From positions 1 through 29,996 of the forward strand of contig MARA01000114.1 of assembly GCA_001792895.1 (NCBI GenBank): a stretch of DNA of 29,996 nt, given 5' to 3'. Below are positions 9,456-18,962 of this stretch, piece by piece. Below the pieces are notes generated by a model. That model was not told the DNA's origin and made no database searches. It saw nothing but the letters and a program-made list of their open reading frames with translations. The position numbers were made by a program, and so were the translations under genes. Every line of letters begins with the position of its first letter. Positions within the stretch are counted from its first letter, which is position 1. The stretch comes from Lentinus brumalis (Eukaryota > Basidiomycota > Agaricomycetes > Polyporales > Polyporaceae).

Positions 9456-12152
9456 ATGGTTCGTGGTCGGAGTGCCAAAAGTGCTGTGATGCGGGGTCGC
9501 CAGTCCTCCAGAGGCCTCCGCGCTCGACCGCCTCCTTCTGTCGCTCGTACCACCGCTGATGCTCCAACGATTACCCCGCTGCGCGGCCGGCCCCCGGCGA
9601 GAGCTCGTCGTGCGAACCCACAAGGAACATCTGGGCCTTGCAGTGAACCATCTGCCCGAAGTGAGCGTTACAGGCGACGCGAGCAACGCCATTCACCTGC
9701 ACGTGGAGACGAGGATGCGCCAGCGACGACCGATGCACCAGTGCAAGCGGACGAAGACACGGTCGTGGTGTCAGAACCAGAGTCGCTCACCACTTCGCTG
9801 CGGGGTGACTCGAACACAGGTAGATGGCTCCGCACGGTTGCAGTGTATACCCAGTTAGTGATCATCGAACACGCAGACGTCGCCTCGACACTACCAGGCG
9901 GGGAACCTGGCGCCACGAGCGAACCCGACGACGAATGCATGAACTCTCCTCCCAGTTACCAGGACGGGACATCATCGTATGGTAAGTGCTATTGATCCAT
10001 GTAGCAGGAGATGAGTACTCTAACACGCACCCTGCTATGGACACAGACCCGACGGATGATCGCACGCGATCACCGGCCCCGGGGATGTGAGCGTCGTCGC
10101 CGAACCACACGCCGCTGGAGACACGGTCATAGAGGCTGCTGAAGTGAGTCATAACTGCTGGGGCGTGTGCGGACATCATTAACGCCCCGTCACGTCGCAG
10201 CGAGCCCCACTCACCAGTCGACCGCTGTCAACTGAGATGCGTCGCGAGCGGGATAGTATGTGTCCGCATAGCGACGTCCCGACCCTGCCTGAGCCGACTG
10301 GCACTCATTGTCCACCTATAACCCCTGAGAGCGGACGGGCGGACGGGGAAGAAGCCGGAGGGCGCGATTCGTGCGCGCACGAGGCTCCGGCCCCAGGCAT
10401 CTATGCCCCCGTCCCGGTTCTGGGTGGGCTCGCGGGCATGGGGCTGGCCCTTTTTGCCCCCGGACGCGTGAGCGACTTCGAGACGTCGACTACAGAGGAC
10501 GCACCTGCACGCAGGGGGGGTGATATCGGGATCTCTTCATCTGTTGCAGTCGCCTCTCCGATGGTGCACGGTTCCAGTGACGGCCTGCAATGGCTGACGA
10601 GCCTTCGCACACCTCTACACCGCGCGGTCTCAATGCTCCCAAGCTCGTCGTCCCTGGCGAACGCCCTCACGCCGGTGGGCGAGGCCGGCCTGGCGCCCTC
10701 CCAGGGACATACAGTCACCGCAGACCGGACTGCGATCAGAGCCCCCGCCGCGAGGGAGCCCGCCGAAGTTCAAACCGGGGAGGCCACCACACCATTTTCC
10801 GACGGTTCGTGCCGTCCGTCCAGCTCAACCAAACAGCCAACCTTCCGACGCTAACTTAACCTCAGGCCTGTCTGTAGGGTCGCCCAGGGTGGCATCCGGA
10901 ACGGACAGTGGTCTCCGGTCTCGCCCGAGGGGCACTTATCGGCCAGTGCCACGAGGTCTTGTCTCTAGCCACAACCGAGCTGTGTCTCAGCAGGCAAGCA
11001 TTGGTTTGGGTTGGACGGCGGTGAATCGAGCTGACTGGCGACTTCTTAGAGGACTGCGAATCACGCGGCCCCGCCCGCTCCCAGCGCCTCGACCTCGAGC
11101 GAAGAGCGGCATGGGCAACCGACGCCCCACGGAACCCTGCTGCACCCAGATTTTGCGCTCGGTGAAAACTGGGGCCTCGCCAGCCGGCCCACGCCCGCGC
11201 CCACGCCTGACTCCGCCGCTGAGTCTGAGAGCTGGGTGAACTGGACGCATTGGCCACCGACCGCGACAGTGGCCACCCAGTGGAGAGCTGCCGACCGGAC
11301 GCAACCACGTACGTCATCCCAGCAGTGATACCTGCCAGCCTCCCAAGCAATAACACGTATCACAGCACTCCCTGACATGCACCGTGCCCGACCGCAAACC
11401 ACCCCGCCGAGCCTTTCGCTCGTGTCGATGTCGCCTCCTGAGAGAGAGCGAGCCCACGCCGAGGACGATACTGCTTCAGCGTTCAGCACAGACACCGCAG
11501 AAGGGCCGAATCGTCGCCGCGGCGGCCGCAGCGAACCCGCGCATGTGGACGAGGCCAAAGTCGACTACCTCCTCCGCTGCTACCCCGAACATTTCTCCGA
11601 GGTGGAGACGTTACGCGCGAAGTATGGTACCGCATACGCGCGACTGATCCACGTCAAGCTAATCAACGGCCTTCTGCGAGATCTCGGCATGGGCACGGGG
11701 GGGAACAGAAACAAGAGCGTACAGTGCAGTTCGAAGGGCGGTGGCTCACCATTGGTACCTACGATGTCGTGCGCGCGCTGAAGCTCAAGGACCAGACGTT
11801 CCGTGCGTGGCGGTCGAACATGCGCCTTGCTAACAGGCTGTACCAGTGGATGGACTCTCATCAGCCCGACTGGGTCGCGGACACCCCCGAAGGGCGGCAG
11901 CGGGCTGAGTTCTTCGAGGCACTCAAGCTATTCTTCCGTCCTGAGCGACTCCCGGGGTTGCATGACGTCAGACCGAGCTTGACCCATGTTGATGCAATGC
12001 TGGGAAGCCCTTCCACGCCGCGACACGAGCTCGCATTGCAACGCGCTAGGGGATGGCACGCGAACACGATGGAAGAGGACGTGAAAGATATGATACGGCA
12101 ACTGGGGATGGACCGCCGAGACCTGCCACCACCTTGGCCGCTTGTGGATTAA
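9456..12152 (+). CDS. Hypothetical multi-exon protein, about 777 aa (two one-base gaps in frame)
   Basis: Exons are 9456-9819, 9877-9981, 10047-10143, 10201-10804, 10866-10981, 11050-11308 and 11366-12152. Introns are 57-68 nt with CTAAC or CATTAAC type branch points, and phases agree at every join if one base is added at the G4 run 10081-10084 and one at the G7 run 11697-11703. I do not recognise the family. Residues 1-500 are low-complexity: Arg-rich at the start (SAKSAVMRGRQSSRGLRARP), then Ser, Pro, Glu and Asp-rich. The C-terminal 200 residues look globular and mostly helical, from VDYLLRCYPEHFSEVETLRA through WLTIGTYDVVRALKL and WRSNMRLANRLYQWMDSH to the end. That block is what to search with. 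Disordered N-terminus plus a helical C-terminal domain would suit a nuclear protein, but this is inference. Confidence 0.6.
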
Positions 12153-12466
12153 TGTTGTCCGACAAGCGTTCATGGGGGGTCTAACAGCGTCTCTGCAAGA
12201 TGATGCCGTCGCGCGCCGCAAGCTTCGCCGAGACGATGACATGCTACTGCGTCGAGTAATTCGCTTTGGGTGTTGGGCTGGGGATACTTACGTTGCTGTA
12301 CGAGTACAGATATGTCGTTTTGTTACTTCAACGTCGGGGCCGGGGACCCTACATAGGAACAAATACTGACTTGGAACGGCGGGGACGGTTGGCCTCCAGC
12401 ACCCAGGAACCGAGCCACGCATGCGCGGGCTACGACGTCTCGGCATAAGCATAACCGCAGCACCAC

Positions 12467-12701
12467 ACCACGAACTTACCGCAGCACGCTGGCTTCGAGG
12501 TCAACCAGCCACCCGCTTCCACTATGAACAACGCATTACCGAGAACATGTGTCAGAAGCGGACATGCATGACATCGAGAGAAGTCTGTCGACGTCCCCGT
12601 TCACATCCCACGCGCAACATGAACCACGAATTACCAAGTGCATGTCTAACATGCCGACATGCATGACATGCACAGAACTCCGTCAACGTCCCCGTCCACT
12701 G
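12467..12701. repeat. Degenerate direct repeats, about 95-bp spacing
   Basis: The block CGGACATGCATGACAT..GTCGACGTCCCCGTTCAC at about 12558-12603 recurs as CCGACATGCATGACAT..GTCAACGTCCCCGTCCAC at about 12655-12700, an offset of 97 bp. Leading blocks of the type GAACMACGMATTACC occur near 12467, 12525 and 12619. The interval between the 777-aa gene and the small ORF at 12785 is otherwise without a supported gene. Confidence 0.55.
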
Positions 12702-12784
12702 ATGAGTGCCGTCGCAGGCTGACATTGCTTCGTCTCCGCTGACCATTGTTCTTTGCCGCAGCGAGTGAAGGTCATGCAACATAT

Positions 12785-13027
12785 ATGAGCGCGGTCCCGC
12801 CTGGTAAGTGTTTGCTCTTCGCGTCCTGCCCGCTCAACATGCCCCTCGACCCGAAAACCTATCACCCTACCCTGGAGGCGGCCGTCCAGGAGGCCTACGC
12901 TCAGAACATCGACCTCACAGTTACGATCGATGAGGAACGAAGAGGATCGTCCTTTATGGGCGACGATTCCAGCCAACTCATGTCACGACTACCCATGATC
13001 GTGGGAATAAACTTCAATCTCCGATAG
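12785..13027 (+). CDS. Small ORF, 80 aa, or last exon of an unresolved gene
   Basis: The frame from ATG 12785 to the TAG at 13025-13027 encodes a protein whose second half looks like real coding sequence (LDPKTYHPTLEAAVQEAYAQ, then IDLTVTIDEE). A strong acceptor (GACCATTGTTCTTTGCCGCAG ending at 12761) lies just upstream, so this may be the terminal exon of a gene whose earlier exons I could not identify. An in-frame GGTAAGTG near 12816 is a possible unused donor. No family recognised; the antisense frame (12976-12683) looks less likely. Confidence 0.35.
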   Translation: MSAVPPGKCLLFASCPLNMPLDPKTYHPTLEAAVQEAYAQNIDLTVTIDEERRGSSFMGDDSSQLMSRLPMIVGINFNLR

Positions 13028-13050
13028 TAAGCAGTAAGAGCTTACATAAG

Positions 13051-13077
13051 CCAAGGTAAGAAACTTTGTTACCTTGG
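13051..13077. terminator. Hairpin between convergent genes
   Basis: CCAAGGTAA at 13051-13059 pairs perfectly with TTACCTTGG at 13069-13077 around a 9-nt loop. A second small palindrome, GTAAGAGCTTAC, lies at about 13034-13045. They sit between the stop of the plus-strand ORF (13027) and the stop of the minus-strand gene (13280), so a role in 3' end formation is possible; eukaryotic termination does not normally need a hairpin. Confidence 0.4.
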
Positions 13078-13279
13078 GTGACCCTGACATGGGGTTAGGA
13101 GTGCACAGCTTAGGGTTCAGTAAACGCTCACGAAGCGCTCGTTTGGCGGACCTGCATGAGTCCTCATTCCCCAGGTTGCTTCTGAACTGTTTGCAATTCT
13201 ATACATGCACTGTGATATGGTAGGTATAGTACAAAGTCATACAGGTAGGAATACAATGGTCCGTTATGCATGAATGTTG

Positions 13280-16033
13280 CTAAGCAGACCCAAAATGCTT
13301 GTTCAGAACAGGGACCGCAGCCTTCTCCACCGAGTTTGCGAGTCGACTGGTGTACTGGTTGAACTTCATTGACGACCGCCACCTGTCACCATTCCTGGGC
13401 ATCTCGGTGCCATCCTGAATGGCCAGCATGCGCTGCTGGAACCAGTCTTCGTTCGAGGGGTTCCATATGCCCGTGTTGAACCCCGAGCTCTTCCAGACAG
13501 CGGGCTTGGGCCACCAGGACAAGTGTTCCACGGTCAGAGCGTCCTTGCCCCGTTCTGAAAAGTATCAGTTAGTACCAAAGTTATGTCATACAACATCGAA
13601 CTTACCGCAATACCGCCAATACATGCCGCAGAGGATGTCCGCCTGCTGGTCGTTGATCCGGTTGTCAACGTACAGAGTCCCATCAGCTCCTGAGGGGAAG
13701 ACGAGCACGAGGCTGTCCTTGCCTCTGTCGAGTACTGGTCCCGCCACGCATAGCTCGACAGCACGGTGGTACAAGCCTTCGTCTGCTAGAAGCAGCTCTA
13801 ACGTGAGTCGCCAGATCACGCCCCCGTAAGACAGAGCCCCGCGAATCTGCGGCTCCCGGAGCATGGATAGGCATCGCACACGGTATGCCAGGTAGTCCGA
13901 TTTCTTCAGTACGAGCTTCTCCGCCTCTTTCCCATGTCGGTACATAACAGGGTTCCGGACAGTGGGGCGTTCTTGGGCTTCCGAAGGGAGTGGTATGGCA
14001 CTGGCGGCGATCGCTTGGACAGTTTGGAAGGGTGCGCCATTGGTAATGCAACAAACAACAGCGCTAACGCTGGTGTCGAGGGCATGGTTGCGGAGCAGGA
14101 ATAGCAGGACTCGTGGCGTCACGACTAGGACCCAGTCAGCGGGGTCGGGGTCTCGTAGGTATCGGACTTCGTAGACCTGCTGGTTGAGCACGTTGGTCCT
14201 GCTCTGCACCCGGACCTTTGACGTAACTGCTGGGGTGATGAGGAACTGAGGGGATGGGAAATGCATGTCCCAGCAATCTTGAGTCGCGGTACCGGTCTCG
14301 CTGTTGTTGTTCAACATATTCTTCACCCAAGCGGCCCAGACCCGGCGGACGGTGTTGTCGTCCGTGAAGTTTTCTGCAGTAGAGGCGGAGAATGCGAAGT
14401 ACTTGTACAGGTCCGGGGTGTTATACTGATCATAGTCGATGTCGGGGTCTTCGGGGTACATCGCCGTAGACGCGAGCAGTCCGTAGTGCTGGTAGATGTA
14501 TTCCTCCGAGTTGAACTGTACTGCTGCCCGGAGCCGCGCGGGATCCTGCCTGGGGTAAATGTCGCGTTCAACCACTGAGTAGAGACTGTGGACGTCGGTG
14601 TCGTAGTCCGGGAGTATCTGCATCGGTTGCTGCTCGTACTCGGTGACGTTCGGGAGCACGTCGTGCATCGTTAGGTCCCATTCGTTGAACACAGAGTTGT
14701 AGTGTCGACCGTCTGCGGGGTATGTTGACCACAGACCAGCAACCGCTGCAGCGGGCAGCTCAACACGGTAGTCAAGGTCCCGCCAGTCGTAGAACTTGAT
14801 GTCGGGAAAGACGTCCCGTACCTTCATCCAGACGTAGACGCGAACCCACTTGGGAGGCAGAGTCTTCTTTGACGCGGCCGTTTCGCGTCTGCGACGGGTC
14901 TCGGCCTGTTCCGGAGTCTCGTTCTGCAAGGCGTGCAACTTGAGCTTCGCCATGCGGTCCCGGAACTCAGGCCAAGATTCTCCTGGACGCTGGAATGGAC
15001 CCGACGGCTTGGTCGCAAGCTGAGCCTCAATGCGCTCGTTGACCGGGAGCCATCGGCCCCGGCCGCGGCAGGACAAGTAGAAAATATGCTGTGCACCCTT
15101 GCGAGGCAGGTTTTTCGTGCAGATTTCGACGTCCATCTTGTACGGCACGAAGGACCCGAGGACTGGGTACACCTTGATGAACTCGGACAGCATCTTCGGT
15201 TTGGTGCCCCACTCGACAAACGTGGGGCAGCCCGCCAGGCGGTAGAATGGGACATGTGACATCCAAGGGCAGTGTGCGGGCTGGATGACCACACCGACGC
15301 GCAGACCGAGAGAGAAGTCTGTGATGGCAGAAGATTGCAGCGCCTCAATCCATGACGAAGGAATGCCCAACTGCTGCAACCGGACTACCCAGTGGGGGAT
15401 TCCGCTTGTCAGATTCTTGTTCCACAGTGCAATGGCCATGGAGCAGCGCGCCGCGAGCACCAGCATCGCCGTCCATGAGAGGCGTATAGCTGTCGCCGCT
15501 CCGTGAAACTGGCCGTGAGCATCGCGGTATCTAAAACTGGAGGGCTCGGGCCACTTCTCCGCGCGATAGACCTCCTTGCCGGCGTTCGAAGAGTCCAATT
15601 CGAGCAGTGTGTTGCTGATGAGCATAAGACCCCGTTCGAGTTGCCACCAGGAGTGTCGGATGTCGTCGTGCATGCCCCAGCCGTTGGTGTAGCTGACGGG
15701 GTACAGCCAGCCGCAGTCTGGGCCAAGCCGTCCGAGCAGAGGGTCGTTCATCGGGATGTTGTGTAGCACGTACGGAATTTCAGGACAGGCGCTGTTCGCG
15801 TACTGCATGTGCCGAAGTGCTTTGTCGGACATGTTGTTCGCGGGGTTGGTATGCACCTGCCGCGGGAGCTCGAACTGGTCAGGTACATTGACGGCGGAGT
15901 ATAGGGTGCTTTCGCCCTGCCGGTTCGGGACAGTGAGGAACGCGTTAACGTCGGTACGCCTGCTTAGGTCAGTGTACTGTTTCATATGAGGATGGTGTCA
16001 CGCTCTGACTTACCAGGCCTCAGCATTGCTCAT
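13280..16033 (-). CDS. Unknown 883-aa protein, paralogue of the gene at 1-1149
   Basis: Exons are 16033-16014, 15962-13606 and 13554-13280, giving 884 codons including the stop. The last intron (13605-13555) is textbook, with GTAAGTTCG, TACTAAC and TTTTCAG. The first, 51 nt with a CTAAG acceptor, gives MSNAEA joined to the main exon; the alternative start is the ATG at 15985 without that exon (MKQYTDLS). I know no function. The protein is rich in Trp, Tyr and Pro, with the family core ARCSMAIALW, WVVRL, PSSWIEALQSSAITDF near residues 180-230, a charged R/E/K stretch around 350-385 and an acidic Asp/Tyr-rich part near 480-540 (EDPDIDYDQYNTPDLYKYF). It has no obvious membrane segment or catalytic motif. 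The short form at 1-1149 shares the core but differs on both sides. Its 5' leader is unusually dense in splice donors (see 16171-16723). Confidence 0.8.
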
Positions 16034-16166
16034 TTTGTTCTCGCTGTACAATGTCAGTAACAGAAAACCGGCTCTCATGTTGATAAGACGTACAGATTTG
16101 GACGATTATCGAGGCGTCTGTTTGCTTTCTAGTTATGCGTCTCAGAATCCACGACGTAGGCAAAAT

Positions 16167-16724
16167 CTTACCTGATGCGACGGGTACTTACTGCTGATCG
16201 TAGTTCTGCTGAACGAATGTGCAGGCGGAACTGTTTTGGCGCATGATCAGTCTCGACATTCTCGTTCTGCAATTCTATGTACATGTTCCAAACGAGATGA
16301 TACGCGTACACACCAAGCCGCCGCACCACATCGTGTTTGACAAGCACGAATACACCATGTGTTTCTATGTGCGTTACTTACCTGATGGGACTTGTCTTGA
16401 CGTGGTATTCTCGTTGCAAAGTCTCCTGGCCTTGCTCATATTAGGGTCTTCCTGTACTTAGTTGTGTGTGGGGTCTCTTCTTCTGAACTTACCTGATCGG
16501 GATTGCTTGGGCGGGATTCCGTTGTCCAAGCTGGGATGCTATCATTACGCGCGGTTACTTACCTATTTTCTGTGCCTCCTCATCTGAACTTACCTTTCCG
16601 GGGTTGCTCACGCTCTTTACCTGCTGAGAAGTGTCGTCCTCAGCGTGGTCAGGTACCTTGTCGTTCTGAATTGCGGCTGTATTCGTTTACACATTGTATG
16701 TACTACTATTATCCGGGACTTACG
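16167..16724 (-). other. Leader with a cluster of AG|GTAAG composite splice signals
   Basis: On the minus strand, upstream of the 883-aa gene, the sequence AGGTAAR occurs six times, with the AG|GT junction at 16621/16620, 16594/16593, 16563/16562, 16493/16492, 16382/16381 and 16172/16171; plain donors GTAAGT lie at 16191 and 16723. Three junctions have the same preceding text ATCAG. Open stretches between them look like short exons, for example EDDTSQQVKSVSNPGK followed by VSSDEEAQK, and a second VSSEEETPHTTK copy that suggests exon duplication. I could not decide which sites are used; an upstream gene or a spliced 5' UTR are both possible. Confidence 0.45.
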
Positions 16725-16912
16725 CAGATCGGGGTCTGGGTTTACGCGTGTGTGCGACGAGAATCGAAGTCGAGAAGTGCCGGAGATGGTCGTAGCTGGA
16801 TGGTGTTGACGGTGTCGAAGTCGTGTGCAGCGTCGGCGAGGTCGAGTATGGCGTTGGCGAGGTCGAGAGCGGTGTTGAGAAGGTCGAAGTCGAAGTCGGC
16901 GAGGTCGAGGAA

Positions 16913-17169
16913 GCGTCCGCTCGTAAAACGAGGCGGAGGCGGGGGGAGGGAGGGCTAGGACGTCCGAGGTTGGGAGCAAGAGAGGACGGCCCGGGATCCG
17001 ACCTATATATGCCCACTGGGCGTCTAATCCCCCGCGTCGGCGTCTAAAGTCTCGCGCGGGAATTTGGGCACAGCCACAGCGTCTATGCATATCTCGGGGA
17101 CTTCGGCCCATCCTCTCTTCCTCTCAACCACCAGCAACTCAGCCTCCGCCTCGTTTTACGAGCGGACGC
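16913..17169. promoter_or_regulatory. Inverted repeat around a TATA box in a divergent promoter
   Basis: A perfect 28-bp inverted repeat has arms at 16913-16940 and 17142-17169 (arm core CGCTCGTAAAACGAGGCGG). Weaker symmetry continues inward (AAGAGAGGACGGCCC near 16979 against the reverse complement of GGCCCATCCTCTCTT near 17105). Between the arms lie CTATATATGCCC with a TATATAT at 17004-17010, and a C/G-rich segment. The minus strand leads toward the 883-aa gene and the plus strand to the 78-aa ORF. The arrangement looks like a duplicated 5' leader placed head to head, so each direction begins with the same sequence. Confidence 0.65.
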
Positions 17170-17336
17170 TTCGTCAAGACCTTTCGAAGACATCTCAAGA
17201 CTCGCTACAAACGTCCGAAGACCCCTCGTCGACGCTCGAACACCCCTGAACGACGCCTGAACGCTCGCCGCCGCTGCCTCAAGTCCTGTCATCCGCAATC
17301 CGACCGGTTTCGACCTTCCAGGGCCCAGCAAGGACG

Positions 17337-17686
17337 ATGGGCAGCTCCGCGACTCTCCTCGACAACAATTCAAGCTCGGTGGACGACGTCTCAACATGCT
17401 CTGGCTATGCAGGCCGCCGGCGCGACTCAAGGTATGTCCAGCACGATGCCAGGCCTGTGAGTAACATATACAGTCCGCTGACACGCGTTACAAGCCCTAC
17501 GGAAGTCCGCGAGGTTCTTCAACGACTGGGAGACCCGCTGCAAGGTAAAATGAGTGATGCGCTGGTGATGTAGACTACAAGTCGTGCATATCAATGTAGC
17601 TCTTGCATTCTGTAGGCTTTGTATCTAGGGATCGCCGCTCGCGAATTGCGTACTTGAAGACCTGGCCCGCGACACCAGAAGACTAA
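17337..17686 (+). CDS. Small spliced ORF, 78 aa
   Basis: Exons are 17337-17431, 17474-17544 and 17616-17686, with introns of 42 nt (GTATGT..ATACAG) and 71 nt (GTAAAA..CTGTAG); the joined length is 79 codons. The protein starts MGSSATLLDNNSSSVDDVST, has an RRRDS stretch after about 27 residues, then a helical EVREVLQRLGDP and ends KTWPATPED. I do not recognise it. The consistent splicing and a promoter-like inverted repeat upstream support expression, but its small size means it could also be the remnant of a longer gene. The minisatellite begins about 85 bp after its stop. Confidence 0.45.
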
Positions 17687-17771
17687 TCTGTCACGATGGT
17701 GAGTACGCCTCAGCACGGAGTAGCTCCTGCACGAGCTACATGCCTATTGGTAAACAGCCTCCTCCGGTACC

Positions 17772-18100
17772 CGCGCACAGGCTCGGACTCGCGCAGGCTC
17801 GGACGCGCACAGGCTCGGACATGCACAGGCTCGGACTCGTGCAGGCTCGGACACGCGCAGGCTTGGATTCGCGCAGGCTCGGACTTGCGCAGACTCGGAC
17901 ATGCGCAGACTCGGACGGGCAAAGGCTTGGACACGTGCGGCTCTGACATGCACAGGCTCGGACGCGCACACACGGCACAGACATGCACAACCTTGGACGC
18001 GCACCCGCTCGGACGCACACAGGCTTGGACCGGTGCAGCCTGCTCGGATGCACACAGGCTTGGATGTCTATACCAGGCTTGGACTTGCGCTCAGACGCCT
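17772..18100. repeat. 16-bp minisatellite
   Basis: About 20 imperfect copies of GCACAGGCTCGGACTC run in tandem; early units are 16 bp and well conserved (GGCTCGGAC repeated), later ones drift and carry insertions. Since 16 is not a multiple of three, all frames cycle through a 16-residue repeat, which explains the long Arg- and Ser-rich open frames on both strands. These are unlikely to be proteins. Confidence 0.85.
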
Positions 18101-18310
18101 CGGGTCGGACACAGAAGATCGGAGATGCAGGCGTACACACACCCGCTGCTATCCGCTGAGAATAGATGGTATGTAGCTACATCCATAACGTATCTGTCCT
18201 GAGCTGAGGTATACTGATTCATTCAGGCAGACTCATTCATGCAGCTGTAAGTAAGCTCACGGTCTCAGTTGGAGTTTCGATTCCGTGCCGCGTCTGCGGT
18301 CCGGATAGCC

Positions 18311-18381
18311 GAGAGGGTGATGGAAAATCGTTGCCGCTGGCTCGAAAATGACGTCTGGCAACGATTTTCCATCACCCTCTC
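18311..18381. repeat. Perfect 25-bp inverted repeat, 21-nt loop
   Basis: The arm 18311-18335 (GAGAGGGTGATGGAAAATCG plus TTGCC) is exactly complementary to 18357-18381 around the loop 18336-18356. RNA from either strand would form a 25-bp perfect stem. It lies in the interval 18101-18962, which otherwise has no supported gene apart from the 5' leader of the gene starting at 18963. Confidence 0.9.
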
Positions 18382-18834
18382 CTTGGGCGTCTGTCGGGCG
18401 TCTTTGCTGGAGACGAATTCAGTAATACTTTGCCCCGGCTCTGCGGCTCTCAATATTCTCGGAATTTTGGGTAGCTTTCAGAGGCCGCAATTGAAGGGTC
18501 TCAATTCATGTTTTTTGAAGTATGTTAACACTGCTTACTATCAGACTATGCAGTCTCGTTTTTGCGCGCGAAGCATTGGGCCGGAAATGTCGCCTATCCT
18601 CCTCGGTTTGCCCCAATAATTTGCAGGAAATACGGGGCCCCTCGCTGTATTCAGGAGTCTTGGCTCTTAGATTCAGGGCAGGTCTGTGGGTTGCGGGTCC
18701 TCCAGCCCTCCTCCGCTTTTCTCCTCCAATCCGCCCCCCAATCCCTCCTGCTGTCAACACATATACCACATCCTCCGCCATCAGTTCGTTCGTAACCTGC
18801 AAGCTACTTCGTCGCCCGCGAGTCTGTGTTCCAG

Positions 18835-18952
18835 GTGAGTTCCCAGCCCGCTTTGCGCAAGGATCCATCCGCTTCCGACTCCGCAACGAGCCTTGCTTGT
18901 TGCTTTGTACGGCCGCTCGTGATGCAGTCCTCTGCTTACGCATCCGCTGCAG
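18835..18952 (+). other. Probable 5' UTR intron of the large dioxygenase gene
   Basis: TTCCAG|GTGAGTTCCC at 18835 and CCGCTGCAG ending at 18952 would define a 118-nt intron, leaving ATATTGCACC before the ATG at 18963. It is longer than the coding introns of the gene. Confidence 0.45.
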
Positions 18953-18962
18953 ATATTGCACC

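Noticed and set aside
13962..15989. Several plus-strand ORFs opposite the 883-aa gene
   Set aside because: They are antisense shadows of a long, well-supported minus-strand exon.
16720..17016. Minus-strand Thr/Ser-rich ORF starting at 17016
   Set aside because: Its ATG lies in the TATA region and the sequence is a simple GTCGAGG-type repeat. It could be a transcribed leader, but a protein is not supported.
17696..18202. Arg-rich ORFs on both strands over the minisatellite
   Set aside because: The 16-bp repeat keeps several frames open at once; these are artefacts of the repeat.
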